A stretch of DNA of 64,000 nucleotides from Syngnathus acus (GCF_901709675.1 NC_051087.1:13021384-13085383), one strand, 5' to 3'. Numbered from the stretch's first letter, positions 41,001 through 55,200 are shown. Translations and numbers: made by a program. Notes: a model not told the origin generated them from the letters alone.

Positions 41001-44000
41001 AAAGGGAAGCCTCACTGAGCTGCTGCGGGCTTCCATATTGCACATCTGCTCAGCTAAAATGTGACAGGCCTCCCCCTGACCCCAGTGTGCAGCAGCGTGT
41101 AGAGGCGTCCACCCATCAAAGTCCATGGCTGACACATCCAGCCCACATTGACAAAGTAGCCTGGAGATCATCAAGTGAAAAAGAGTGTCACAGGAGATTT
41201 TCTCACTTGAAGTACGATGGCTCAATGCTTCTCTCCTCTCTGAAAATTGTCAAAAGCCTCCTACTTGAGCGCTTCCACGTAGCCTTTGGCCGCAGCCACG
41301 TGGAGAGGAGTGGCTCCAGTTCTTGGATGTCGTATGTCAGCAGGTGGTCCCTCAGTCAGCCAGGTCCGAGCATCTGTTGTAATCTGCTCTTCCTCTACCC
41401 GCTTTACGGCCTCTAAGTCCAAACCTAAACACAAGCAGAATACCAATATTTTCAAAACAATTCAATTCAGATTCAGTTGAGACTTCTATTGAGACAAGAC
41501 AAAGGCTTGATGAATGACCCCAAAGTGCTTAAAACTGATAGTGAGCTTATATGCAATTTCTGTGCTTTTCCATTTATTAGGGCTATGCACGAAATCAAAT
41601 CCAAATATTTGTACTCTGATCAGAATGAAATCTTAAAATATGCCCAAAGCAGCTATGTATGTATGACATAGCTATGTGGGGAGTGCACATGCGTCATGTG
41701 GTGGCAAGAGCGTTTGCCTGGATGCAAATAGTTGGTCACCTAACGACCTCCAACTAAACTGTTCAGCAGTACGGTCAAAGTAAAGCCCTTCTACGCAGTG
41801 TGTCAAATCTGTCGTTAGCCTCTTTCACAATACCACTCGAGGCAAAACATTTTTTATAGTTTTTTTATTGGGGGGGGTCACTCACACACACATTCACACC
41901 ATTATATGTGGGAATCGAACTCACAGCGTCGGCACACAAGCCAAGCAAGTGCACCCCTACACCATTAGCCACTCCCAAAGAATTATAGTTGGTTGGCCAG
42001 AGAGAACGTTTCCTCAGCTGGTTAGCTTTTGTTAGCTTTAGCTTTCGTTAAGAGGCCGCTAATGCCTATTGATGCGGAGGATTTTATTCTGGGTAAACAG
42101 TGGCAGGCAGCCACTGAGCGCTGGTGACTGCCTGCCACTGTACTTTACAGTTCATTAGGATTAAGTTTGCAAATAAGACCAGCTCAGTGACCTAGTGGTA
42201 GAGTGTCCGCCCTGAGACTGGAAGGTTGAGGGTTCAAACCCGGCCGGGTCATACCAAAGACTATAAAAATGGGACCCATTGCCTCCCTGCTTGGCACTCA
42301 GCATTAAGGGTTGGAATTGGGGGGTTAGATCATCAAAAGATTCCCGAGCGCGGCACCGCTGCTGCTCACTGCTCCCCTCTCCCCCAGGGGATGGATCAAA
42401 ATCACACGGGGATGGGTTAAATGCAGAGGACAAATTTCACCACACCCAGATGTGTGTGTGACGATCATTGGGACTTTAAGTGAATGTGAGGCTTTGTTAA
42501 TACATTACATAAAGTGAGCTAATATGTTGTTTGGTCGCCAAAAAACATTTACCTTGTCTCAGAGTGTATTCCTGGAGAAGGGCCTCAGTGGTTTCATCCA
42601 GGGCGATGTCCACAGGAACGTCACCATCACAATTGACAGCAGAGAGAGAAGCTCCATGCCGCAAAAGGAAACTGATAATCAAGCGCAGAGCGACAAACTG
42701 TTTAAAAATGAATAAATTAGCTGTTAACAGGAAACATCAATGCTAACACAAAGGTTCTTTGTCGAGTTATAATATTGTACCATGTGTTTTCATTTCTTTA
42801 AAACGGTTTAAAATTCTACACAATGTGGTACGCCCAGCATGTTCATTCTTTAGCTGACATGTTGTCCTGCCAAACACAGTCAGCAACAATGATAGCATTG
42901 TTGACTGCACAAATAGCCTGGCACCCACAGAACACTATGGCATCAAGACACTGTTTTATACAGTGCATCGAGAAAGTATTTGCAGGGCTTCACTTTTTCC
43001 ATACTACAATACAGCCTTCTTACAAAATTTGAAAAAGGATTATTTTCCCTTTATCAATTCTGCACACATCTCTTAATGACAAAGCTAATCTTTTTGGTGG
43101 TTTGGATTTTTGCAAGATGATTCAAAGAAAACTAAAATATCCCATTTGAAAAACGATACAATCTCTGCCAAGAAGCTAAAAATGGAGTTCAGGCGATTCC
43201 TTTTTCCACTGATGATCTTTGAGCGGACACGATTTGAAGAGGCACACAACTATGCAAGTAAAGACCCGCAGTTGGCAGCGCCTCTCGGGGGACAACTAGG
43301 TATGACGTCTACGTTCATGTCTGTAGACCTTTGTGACAGGATTATTTAGAGCAGAGGTTGGGGCACAAAGTCATTTTTGTCACAGGCTACATAGTAGTTA
43401 TGGTTTCCCTCAGAGGGCCTCTATGACGATGAACCATATGATTGCCTCATATGTAGTATACCACATGTACGGAGCAAATCAATGACTAAGTAGCTTTGAA
43501 ATCAGAATCTAGTAAAAAAACAAAACCAAAACACGTTTGTATAGATTTAAAAGTGGGATCGGTAACAATGCTTGCAATATATCAACATGATTAAAGGTTA
43601 AGACAATTTGGCCATTTTAGCAAGAAACATTAAGTCAACACACAATCGGCCACTATGAAGAAGTTTGGAGGTGGCCCAGCCTGTGGAAAGATTTGAAAAC
43701 GGCTGTGCAGCAACGGGCCTCATCAAACCCGATGGTGCCTGAGAAATGTTCCTAAGAGCAATAGGCTCAAAGATAGGTGTGTAGTTTGTGGGATCAGACT
43801 AAAAAACACTTGAAGCTGGAATTCCTGCCAAGGTTGTGTCAAAAAAGAATGTTGGGAATACTGATGCATATAGTGATTTCTTATTTCCATTTTTTGAATA
43901 AATCAGCAAACATTTAAAACAAAAGACTTATTGCGTGTAGAATTTCAAGGCGGAACATGAAGTGTTTCCGTCTCGCAATAAGGCTGTAAAATGCCAATAT

Positions 44001-45538
44001 GTGGGCAAAAATGAAGCACTGTGAAAACTTTCCAGATGCAGAGTACAATTGGTACAGCCTTGCAAACATTGAACAGTGTTGAAGAGCAACCTACTCTGCT
44101 ATATCAGGGTAGCCGCAGGAGGCAGCGACGTGTAGGGGTGTCCAGCCCTCACTGTCAACCTGGTTCACATTGGCACCATGCTCCAGAAGAAATGACACCA
44201 TCTCCATGCTACCATCGATGCAGGCCTTTGCAGGATTCAATTTTAAAAACAAGTTTTATTCTCAGTAAGGGAATAAAACTCAGGCAGTAATAGCAGCTTC
44301 ACCTGATGTAACGCAGTTATTCCATCAGCATTGGAGCAGTTAACAATTTCTGGTCCATCCTCCTTGTTGCTGCTCATTGTGTCCTTGGCCTCTTGTAGCA
44401 TCACTCGGGCCTCATCTGTGTCTCCGCTGGCACACGCAGCCAGGAACTCTGCAGCTCGGTCAAACCTCACCCGTTTTCTAAATAGTGTGACGGACAGAAT
44501 GGAGGATGAAGACTCACTTAGTATTTTCAGATTTGATTATTTTCAATCCATCCATTTTCCATGCCACATTTCCTCATTAGCGTTGTGGGTGAGCCGGTCA
44601 GAGCCAGCTGACTTTAGGAAAGGGTCAGAATGGAGCCGACATATTCACACTGACATTTAGACCTACAGATAATTTGGAACATTCAATTATCTAATATACA
44701 CACATGTACAAAATTATTGATTTCATTACAGAAACACACACAGAAACTCTGACCACTCAGAGTCTCTAAAGGGGTGGTGGACGGTGAGGTGGACGTGCTA
44801 ACCAGTGCTCCACCATGTTGTAATTATTTTGATATTTAATGCAAATATACATAAACATATATTTGCTGTCTCCATCGTTTTGAAGCACACCGGCCTCATC
44901 AATGCGTGTGTGAAAATGAATAGAAAACGAATCCTTAGAACTCCAAAGACTAGTAGCCTACACAATATCATTTTCACAATAACAACACTATCGATGTGTA
45001 AGATTCAGCAGCGTCCGTGTTGAGCAACGGCGTGACATAGCGCCAACACAGTGTCAATACAGTTTGGGCCATTGTGCCCCATCACTAATGGCTTGAATAA
45101 AACATTAAAGGCCTTCAGAATTCTTAGACCTTCCACTTTTTCGACTGTAAAATAGCTTTAAAGCATAGGGAACTGTGCTGTACTAAGCTAAAGGACGTGC
45201 CGATGTATCTCATTTGTAGTCCACCCACACAGGTCCACGCACGTTCTTCTAGATGGACCTTCGGGCAAAGCTAACCAGCAGCTAGCAGACAAGTTGTGTT
45301 CAAGTGTTCCCCAAAGAGGTTTGACTTACCTTCTCTTGAGGAGCGGGCTGCTTTCATCGTTTCTCGAAATGAGCTGCTCACTTGGAGGCTCCTGCAGCTC
45401 GGCCTCTGACTCCTCGGTTCCTCTTTCCACGACATCGCCTCGCCATCTCCGCCGGGGCAAGGCCGACGCTTTGTCGGTACAGGAACCGGCCCAGCGCTTT
45501 AGCTGCTCCCGCCGCTTGGACCTCGCCGAGTCGCCCAT
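32012..45538 (-). CDS. ppp1r12c: protein phosphatase 1 regulatory subunit 12C-like (myosin phosphatase targeting subunit)
   Basis: This subunit brings the PP1 catalytic subunit to myosin and is inhibited by ROCK. Twenty coding exons in gene order: 45330-45538, 44303-44477, 44095-44225, 42553-42671, 41265-41424, 41016-41160, 40854-40928, 40696-40775, 39095-39207, 38941-39008, 38415-38548, 38222-38309, 37381-37498, 36770-36885, 35123-35166, 34338-34371, 34019-34123, 33365-33415, 33237-33287 and 32012-32098. All are in phase, 700 aa. Seen: RREQL near the N-terminus, PP1-docking KRVRF (71-75), ankyrin repeats ([47 protein letters not shown]), [20 protein letters not shown]-type sites RRSTQGVTL (T498) and RRSTGV (T569), and a C-terminal coiled coil ending [20 protein letters not shown]. 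The N-terminus and [14 protein letters not shown] favour 12C over 12A and 12B. An upstream in-frame ATG at 45622 exists; I prefer 45538 ([12 protein letters not shown]). Confidence 0.9.
32606..32955 (-). repeat. full-length tRNA-derived SINE with target duplication, ppp1r12c 3' intron
   Basis: Read on the minus strand it runs from GGTGGCTCGGTGACGCACTG, through a B-box-like GGGTTCGATTCCACC, TGTGTGGCGTTTGCATGTTC and GATAGGCTCCAGCACACC, to a GGATGG tail. Target duplication CATGACGTGTGTC is present at 32593-32605 and 32956-32968. The exact duplication and strong similarity to the copy at 58.8 kb point to recent insertion. Confidence 0.92.
35555..35690 (+). repeat. probable SINE fragment with tRNA-like head
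   Basis: GGCTCGCTGGGTAACATCAC resembles an A box, and AGGTCAGGGTTCAAATCCCG a B box. They are followed by a short non-coding body. It lies in a ppp1r12c intron. It cannot be folded as a proper tRNA, so I call it a SINE head. Confidence 0.5.
39265..40290. mobile_element. degenerate hAT-like element with inverted ends, ppp1r12c intron 8
   Basis: Left end ACAGGGCTGCTCGGTTATGG with AATCATAATCACGATTATTC; right end TTGTGATTATGATTC then TTAATTCAGCAGCCCTACTG, an inverted pair. Inside, another insertion-like block starts near GTGTTGGGAAAGTTCATTTT (39433) and ends near GTTCATCCAAAATATGAACG (40124), suggesting nesting. TGGGTTTT and TGGGTCTC flanks may be an eroded 8-bp duplication. Confidence 0.55.
42179..42481 (+). 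repeat. tRNA-derived SINE, second family (V-SINE-like), ppp1r12c intron 3-4 region
   Basis: The tRNA-like head has an A box CCTAGTGGTAGAGTGTCCG and a B box GGTTCAAACCCGGCCGG. The body follows (GGGACCCATTGCCTCCCTGC, CTCACTGCTCCCCTCTCCCC, GCAGAGGACAAATTTCACCA), with the tail ACGATCATTGGGACTTTAAG. A truncated minus-strand copy is at 59896-60136. Confidence 0.88.
42959..44040. mobile_element. decayed Tc1-like transposon, ppp1r12c intron 3
   Basis: Left end TACAGTGCATCGAGAAAGTA...GGCTTCACTTTTTCC; right end, reverse-complemented, TACTCTGCATCTGGAAAGTT...AGTGCTTCATTTTTGCC; the two align along about 40 bp. A coding remnant near 43677-43735 reads [17 protein letters not shown], typical of the Tc1 transposase C-terminus. 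There is no continuous ORF. Its right end lies 55 bp from coding exon 3 (44095-44225). Confidence 0.75.
44540..44700. repeat. old SINE/LINE 3'-end fragment in ppp1r12c intron 1
   Basis: ATCCATCCATTTTCCATGCC, then GTTGTGGGTGAGCCGGTCAG and AGCCAGCTGACTTTAGGAAA, resembles the conserved tail of a fish retroposon. A related piece lies at 47150-47230 (GGGTGAGCTGCAGCCTATCC). Confidence 0.5.
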
Positions 45539-46119
45539 TCGATTATCCAAGGAGGACCGTGTTATTGGAAATAAAGCATAGCCAGGAAGCGAAAGACACA
45601 CCCTCCATGCGTATTCTTTCACTTCCTGATCACTGGCAGTGAAGCTTCAGCTCGTGCTTGTGCTCGTGCTCGTGCGATGTTGGTGAGCGAGTCGCGCGCA
45701 CACAGCTTCACACGTCACAAGCGTTGTACAGTACAGTTGTACAATAAATGAAAGAACTGCTGGAAAAAGTGCAGTATAGCATTCAGCCCATTCCTGACAG
45801 CAAATGTCAAAATAATAGTAATCAGACTTGTGTCTTAAAGTTCAAATATTATTCTCAATGAACAGTTGAACAAGAGGCAAAAACGGGTGTCTGATTTTGT
45901 GGTTAGGTTTTAGTGGTGGGAACTTGTCCTGTATGAGCACACACGAGACGTGCTTATTGAAATGTGAGAGTATGCACTCTTAAAACTGCAAGCTTAAAAA
46001 TTCGACCGACCCAGGGAGTTGGGTCAATTTGTCGGTCATATTTTTGACCCAAATCGGGTTGTTTTTTGACCCAGCAGTTTATCTCATTCTTTTCTCCTTT
46101 CTCTTTGTCTGTAATGTGA

Positions 46120-46375
46120 TATTGGCCCGCAGCGATGTATGGCCGCGGTCGGGCCCGTCCCAGGTTCGACCGTCCACTCAGCGCCGCCGTGCCCTAGTGG
46201 CTACGGCTTCTCTGCCTGTGCAAATCGGCTAGGCATGGGCTGATATCTTTCCTGTGCTTGGCCCTAGCCGTCGGGACCGGCGTGACTCGGCCGCCCTGCT
46301 CATCCGGCTGGTGCTGACCGGGTCCCTGTGAGAGACCCTGGATGTGACTGACCTTCGCATGCCCATGGTGACGAC
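46120..46375. other. GC-rich island of unknown origin
   Basis: About 250 bp is markedly GC-rich in an AT-rich neighbourhood (GGCCGCGGTCGGGCCCGTCC, GCCCTAGTGGCTACGGCTTC, GGGACCGGCGTGACTCGGCC). It runs directly into a CT microsatellite. It does not read as rRNA, tRNA or a protein I recognise. Confidence 0.4.
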
Positions 46376-46380
46376 CCACA

Positions 46381-46384
<4 letters not shown>

Positions 46385-46460
<76 letters not shown>

Positions 46461-46500
46461 GTCTATCTATCTGTCTATCTATCTGTCTGTGTGTTTGTCT
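46385..46500. repeat. microsatellite (CT)n with a GTCTATCT tail
   Basis: An uninterrupted CT run of about 70 bp (46385-46456) is followed by CTGTCTATCTATCTGTCTAT-type tetranucleotide repeats. Confidence 0.95.
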
Positions 46501-48843
46501 AACTCTAATCTATCGTCACTTATAAACAAAGTAGTGAAGCCGCAAAAGGTGAAGCGTAAAGTGGCGAGGGATCACTGTAATTATCTCCTTCGAGTGCTAT
46601 GTATCTCTGTCAGCAATGGCGCTCCACCAGGCTAGGGGGTGCTATATCCCCATCAGCCAAAAGTAGTCCCTCCAGCAATTCATTTGATATTAGTGTTCAT
46701 TTGATGTTAGTGTATAGGATTAGTGTTCAAAAAAGGCTCAGATTATACACTGATGCCCCTATTTTGGTAGGCACCTCTCACTGGGTGTTCCAGGTGACCA
46801 AGGGCGGGGACAATAGTTTCCAGACTGTGAAAAGTTGTGGTGCGGGTCATGTGATGCAATTTTTAAATGATCAAGAAACATTGATGCACTGGGAAAGACA
46901 AGACAAAGTGCCCTTTATTAACAAAATCGGCCCCTAATTTAAGCAGTTCTCAAAGACAAGTGGAGGTAAAACCGAGACAGCTTTAGTTAATGACCCGTGA
47001 TGATTGACGGCTGTATTCACTTAAAGTAAAACAGCATTGACTATGTCTAACATTAAGCAAGCTCAAAGCTTAAGAGTGATTTGCATGGCGGGAGTCAGGT
47101 GGCAACAATTGACCGATATTCAATTTAAGATCAGTGTTATATTTAAGAGTCCGTCCATGCATTTGCTGCAATCCTTATGTCAGGCTCATGGGTGAGCTGC
47201 AGCCTATCCCAGCTGACTTTGGGTAAAAGACATCACTTGTGGACTTGTCACTGTTCAGTGTCAGAAAACACACTTGCCCCAAATCAAAACTGAACCCATG
47301 CTACCTGCACTAAAATCAGGCAAGTGTACCACGACACGGTCAGTGAGTGACTCTGTTGCTTAAGAGTACTGAATGAAAATGTCAACATTGATAATGAAGA
47401 CCTCTAGGGGGGAGTTTGTAGCATGGATTTTCTAATGTTAAAACACATAGGTAGTGTTAAAAACAAACAAAATGTTTACTCCACATTGACAGTTCCACAT
47501 TTCTGTAGAAATGAGACTTTGTCCCTTCCACCTGTATTGTTGTAGCCAAACACTGTGCAGTTTTTCACGATTTTTTGACATTGGTTATCACATTTATCTT
47601 TTCAAATGGCCAATAAGCAGTGGAACAAAACAATGCTTAAACCTCCAGTCAGTCCTGATGTGTGCAATGTCACAGAAAAACCACAAAGAAAGTCTATCAT
47701 GAGTTAGAATTTTTATTAACTGCCGACAATAAATGAGCAACTTAAATTCTCTGGCACATGGCCCTTAATAGTTCATTCATTATTATGCCTGTAAAGAATA
47801 GGAATCAATATGTTCACAGTGCTAACACTTGTTCTTTGTTGCTCATAAACATTCCAACATGCACCAAGGGTCAAATTCCACTTCACATTTTTTGTGGTTA
47901 ACGCAGTCAGCGGCAGGGGAAGCCGAATCACAAAAGAAAGTAAGTAAACATCTTAATGGTATTTATTTGTGTTACACAGAGAGTTAGATTTTAGCGTAGT
48001 AAGTATAATCAACAAGTTATGTCTACTCTGTGATCAAAAATGGGTTGTCTTAGCCAATGAGTAATGCCACAATAATTTCTTTGAGGCAGTTCTGTTCATT
48101 GCTAATGAAAGTGATAGTGTCGTAAAGAGTGAAAACCTATAAAACTGTTCCAGATGAGTACTTCTGACCACTTCAATGAGGTATTCAACTTTATATGTAG
48201 TATCTTTGTATATTACACAGTGCAAGCCCACATAATCATACTCAGTGCCAGCAACTCAAGTATAGTAATATGCAAAAAAGCTCAGGTTTTAGTTTTTTTT
48301 TTTTTCAAATAAATTTGTGTCTTGTAGATTGCTTGCATTTTATTACCATAACAAACTGCAGCCTTTTGTGACCTAAAGTATACGGAGGTGTCTCATGATA
48401 ATGCTTCCTCCACTAAAAACCCTCAGTCACACTCACAACGCCACGAAGGCTGCAGTCATTTCAGGGGTGATTGTAAGGTTAGTAAAACATGGGCTGTAAT
48501 GAACGATTCACCCAAGTCCAATTCGAGTTTCAATTTCAGTTCCTGATTTTGAGTCGTTTGAGGAGTTTAGAAAATAAAATTGTATATGTACTTAATCTTA
48601 TGTTCTTCTCACTGAATGTATTACATGATTACATCTTATGTGCATTTGTACAGCAAAGGATTTTTGTGTTGTATTGTATTGTGTGACAAAGAACGACCAG
48701 TCCTAATCATTTTCTTCACAGATTGTTTGACACAGGATGCAGTAAAACGAAACTGCAAAGCTATTTTAAGTATTTTTCTACTTTCAATTTCTGCTTCAGT
48801 GACAATAGACCATCTTATCTTTTGTTTCATGAATGATTACAGA

Positions 48844-50448
<1,605 letters not shown>

Positions 50449-50748
50449 TCTTCCCTCTATGAAGGATTAGCACCCAAAACGTATTGTGCATTCACAAAAA
50501 TGAAATGTAACTATTTATTAACAATAAAAACGTGAGTGGTTAAAGAGACGTATCACAATAGGAAAAAGAAACTCATTCTAGAACAGTTGAAATTTATTTA
50601 GGGGTCAATCAGAGAAACATTAAACGGTAACAGATGTGTGCTGACTCCCATTATATGTACATGTAATTGCTTAATCCAGAACATAGCCGCATCCCAATCT
50701 ATAAAAGACATTAGTAGGTATGTATGCACGCACGCACACGCACACACA

Positions 50749-50842
<94 letters not shown>

Positions 50843-52222
50843 AGAAATTAAATCAATTAACTCTTGATAATGCAGAGCTGTGAAATTAAATTCATTCCAA
50901 GTCCTTAAGCATCAACTACAACCACATCATAAAGCTGACTGAGAAAATATAAGATGTGCAAAAGTGTTACTATGTGGCTAAAAGGTGCCACCTTTGAAGA
51001 ATGTAAATTATAAAACAGATTCTGCTTTAATTATTTTTGGGGGGTTACAGAATAACTCTTATCAACATTGCTTCATAATGTTGATGACATCTGTATTCAT
51101 CTACGATTCAAGGAATATTTAAATACAATGAAAAAAAAACGTATTTTTTTGTGGTTCCAAACACAGGGTTATGTTTATTTTTGTGTTACAATGACGTACT
51201 TTATGTTGTAATAAAGTTGTTTGCCCCTTGACCAAAATAAAGCATCAGTTCATTTGACAGCAAATGTTTGTGTTTCTGCAAAATGATCATTTAGCACAGT
51301 ATGAACAAATGTTTGTAGGCTGTCTGACAAAACTGAAGTCCACAAAAATGGCAAAACTCTATCATTCACAACTCATTCATTCATTGGTCCGGTCTACGCC
51401 AAGGCTCTTTTAAATATGTTTTAATTTTGTCCATTTGTGAAAATTGGATTATGGTCGTTGGATTATAGGGGCAAACAGAAACTTGGGAGTCATTTTGTTT
51501 CTGCCTGGCCCCCCACACGTATGACAAATTCTTCTAGTTCTCACATTGCAAAGGAGGAAGAACATTTCACAAGATGAGATTCTCACACCCAGAAGCCACA
51601 GACGTGTAAAGTGAAAGTTTTCCCAAAGAGACCAAAATGTTACAATTACAAGGTGGCTTTGCAGAGTTATTATTACTCTCTTAACTGCAGTGATTAATGT
51701 TAGTTTGTTTCCTTTTTGTTTTTTATGTTTTTTTTTTCATTTGATTTTGTTTATTTTGACAAGTACAACACACTTATTACAACTTCATTTAACTTTTTTT
51801 TACATGACTTGTCGAAAAGGGACGAAGCAAGGATTGAAGCAATTCTGCTCATCCAGTCCCGTCCCGATTACAACCAAGGGTTTCACTGCCAGACACACAA
51901 TCTACATTACTACAGTACTACCTATAATACTACGATAATCATGAAAAAAAAAAAAAAAGAAAACAGAAATTTGACCAGGATAACATATGATTTGAATACA
52001 TCAATAACAAATAAAGTAGAAGTTTAAATATGATTTGAATAGAGCAATGACTTGAATACAGAAATAACAAATAAAATATTGGCAAGATTTTATGTGAGTA
52101 ATAATGAAAGAAGTCAACACGAAGTGTCACAACCACCTGTTAAAGGAAACGCCTGAGACCGGAAGCATTGCAGAGGCCCCACAGTGAACCTTGTCTTTGT
52201 ATGGAGAACTGCAACCAGAAAG
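50449..52222. other. qprt 3' UTR and qprt-itgal intergenic region
   Basis: It holds the qprt polyadenylation signal (50523-50528), a large CACG/CA microsatellite, and AT-rich sequence with two A-runs and T-runs. No gene is seen. The itgal 5' UTR probably starts in the last few hundred bases; no TATA box is evident. Confidence 0.5.
50725..50834. repeat. compound microsatellite (ACGC)n-(CA)n
   Basis: About 75 bp of ACGC tetramers is followed by about 30 bp of CA dimers. All apparent open frames across it are repeat artefacts. Confidence 0.95.
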
Positions 52223-55200
52223 ATGTGTGTTCAGCTTTGCCTCTTCCTCTTCATGTGGACTGTTGGTAAGTTATCTACATTTTAAATTTTAAGTAAGACA
52301 ATTTTGATGTATAAATCAAAGGATACCGATGCAGAGATAAATAACATTTTTGTGTGTATCTGGAATGTTCAAACTTGTTGCCTCTGCAAGACGCTCAAAG
52401 AAGCAAGGGAAGCTAGAAATGTTTTGACTTGAATACGGTAAAACTAACCAAGCATGCAAGCATTTATATGGTACACTGGTTACATAATGTAGTTATTTTT
52501 AATAACTACATACTGTTTGACAAGGTTTTTTGTTAAAAGTTTTGATAAGGCAAAGACATAGTTACAGATTTTATGAGCTCCTTGAAGAAACATAAAAGGA
52601 ACATCCTATATTTGGTTAGCTTGTTCATGGAAGTGAACAACTGTGTTTGCCAATTAAATCACTGAGGTTTGTATGGACTAAGCAGTTGCAATCACAACTC
52701 CAATTCTTAATGGAGTTCTTAATGGAGTTCGGCCAGAAAATTTCAAGAGATATATGTACACACAAAGTAATACGCGTTTGAACAGTTTGTCATATTCAAA
52801 ACCCTGAGCCAGACTTTTTTTTTTTCTCACAAACTGTAGCACTCCCTGTGTCTTTGACATTTAACATTGACACCACAAACCCTAAAGTCTACCAAGGCAA
52901 CCAAAAAGATTTCTTTGGGTACAAAGTGCTTCAATTCGCATCTGGCTCCAATAAGGGGTAAGTTGGTTTCTTCTTTTACTTTTTATTCCATGTATTTTTG
53001 TGGTTCAATTGACCTTGCTTGTAATTCAAAATACATCAGTCTCTGAGAGATATTTCACCAGTATCACATCTACCGTAAATTTCGGAGTATAAGCCGCGAC
53101 TTTTTTCTCAAATTTTGAACCCTGCGGCTTATAGTCCGGTGCGGTTTATATAGGATTTTTTCCATGATTTTTGTGATGACTTGATCACTTTTATACACTC
53201 GTAAAAAGGCTGTGGACCGCTGTTGTGCGGCACCGCTTTGCTGGGTGGAGGGATGTATAACACGGTCACTGGGGAAAAACGTGGTGTGTTGATCGCATGT
53301 CCATCCGCCAGGCAAATAGTGCCGTAAAATTTACACAAAGATGAGACAGAACGAGATTAAGACGGACATTACTGAAAGGAAGCTTCTATACACAAACCGT
53401 CATTATGGGGGACAAAAGAGATGCATATGATGCCGCTTTTAAGCTACAGGCAGTCGATGTTGATGACATTGTGTTGCGTCACCCTTTTCTTTATTTCGTG
53501 GTCCCGTCTACTCTGGAGCTATACGTGTCGCTCGCTAGTTTAATGGAATTTAGCGCTTCGTGCATTAATAAAATTAGCATGAACAGACCCTCATTATGGA
53601 AAATGCTAGAAGAAATGCATAAAACCGACGACGAAAGAGATACTGAGAAAGTGTGTGGCAAAGGATAACTAACGCTATTCCAATCGGAAGACTTCGATGG
53701 TTTCAATGCACAGGAGGAAGATGAAGACGATGAAGCTCTTTTTTGTACTTTTACTTGTATGCTTTTTTAATCAGCCCTGTTAGTGCTGTGCTACCGTGTT
53801 GCTGCTGTGTTACCGCAGCGTCTCAGTGACTTTTACCGGTATGTTTTATTTAATCAAACCCTATTAGTACTGTGTTACTTCCGTGTTTGGAAAGAAATGT
53901 TAAGGTATGTTATTAAAACTTTAAAAAAGCTTTTTGTGTCCAGTCTTTCTTTGTTAATAACTCGCGTGCACACTTCCGTGTTGCTGCGGTACTACTGCTG
54001 CGTCACAGGCAATGTTTAGAAAGACATGTTAAAGTATGTTATTAAAACTTTAAAAAGGCTTTCTTTGTAAAAAAACTCGTGTGCACGTGCGGCTTATAGT
54101 CCGGTGCGGCTTATATAAGAAAAAAATCAAAATATCCCCGGATTTTAGCTGGTGCGGCTTATAGTCCGGTGCGGTTTATAGTCCGGAAATTACGGTAACT
54201 CATCCATATGAGTGTTTTTCTCATCCTCAGAATACTTGTCACCGCACCGCTTTACAATAATGGATCTGGGGCAGTATGCAAACCAGATGATAGCCAAACT
54301 ACAAAGTGCTTCAACCCACAAGGTACAGTATGCGATGAAGACTGTATGATGCCTTGGAATCACAACGAAGAGACTTTGATTGTTAATGAAACAGCAGAGG
54401 CAGAATTCTAAAAAAAAAAAAAAAAAATCAGACAAAAGTTCATTATATCTGTATATTTGCAGACTACTTGCTGGTTCAATGATCCATTTCATTGACAGGA
54501 ATGTACCAGTAGAATTCTTCAAAATGTGGAATGACTCAGCCCGAAAATCCAGAATTATATCCACACATTTTATTCATTCTATGTGTTCTATTTTATACTA
54601 ATAGTAATGCGCAACAGGTGTGGGGGTCACTATGATTTTTGTAAAATCCGGCTCACGGTGCCTCTCACCTTCAGACGTGCACATGTCAGAGATAATAATA
54701 ATGGTACCACTGAAATGCTATTGTCACAGGACTCTCATTTGAAGACAAAGAATTACAAGTCAAGCACCTTGGACTGTCCATAGCTGAAGACCCGATACAC
54801 TCGCAGTTCACTGTAAGAATACCACAAATGATTTATTGCCATATTCATGCCACGCGATTTTCACTTTTGTTTCGTAAATAAATAATCATGTTTTTGCTTC
54901 GTGCATTTGTCTTCTGTTTGTTTCTTTGTGATTGTTCACTTTCATGTTTTATGTCTTGTCATAACACCCGTTCTTTGCTTTTTCTGTGAATAATGACATT
55001 AACTGAATAGAGATCAAGTGTCAAAAAAAGGGGCAAGAAACCCTACCACAGTTTGTGGTCTCTGTAGTCGCTACTTTCTTGGTCAGGATGCGACCGCTGC
55101 TCATTTCAGTCTCTGTAAATCATCAAATATCGCATTGGGCTTCCTGTTTCTTTAAAAGTGTGTACCAAATTGTCATTGCTCAAAATGTAATCTAGCCACA

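Larger units (their letters stand above)
45539..48843. other. ppp1r12c promoter side and ppp1r12c-qprt divergent intergenic region
   Basis: Just upstream of ppp1r12c lies a GTGCTCGTGCTCGTGC repeat (45657-45680), then AT-rich sequence. After it come a GACCCAA-rich repeat (46010-46080), a GC-rich block (46120-46375), a long CT microsatellite, a solo MITE end near 46555-46580 (GTGGCGAGGGATCACTGTA) and a retroposon tail at 47150-47230. No additional gene is supported. The qprt promoter is probably within the last 500 bp. Confidence 0.5.

Noticed and set aside
42181-42252. tRNA gene
   Set aside because: A and B boxes are present, but the segment continues into a SINE body, recurs at 60.1 kb, and has no proper acceptor stem.
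45539-45622. Upstream in-frame start for ppp1r12c
   Set aside because: The added 28 residues do not resemble the PPP1R12 N-terminus, which begins shortly before RREQL.
46555-46580. MITE insertion ending GCGAGGGATCACTGTA
   Set aside because: Only one end of the family is present; the opposite terminus was not found, so no element is called.
48616-48843. Longer N-terminus for qprt
   Set aside because: The upstream in-frame peptide is hydrophobic and AT-rich with no similarity to QPRT, and an acceptor-like TTACAG precedes the chosen ATG.
50598-50883. ORFs of repeated Thr-His-Ala or Val-Cys-Ala on both strands
   Set aside because: These are translations of the ACGC/CA microsatellite.
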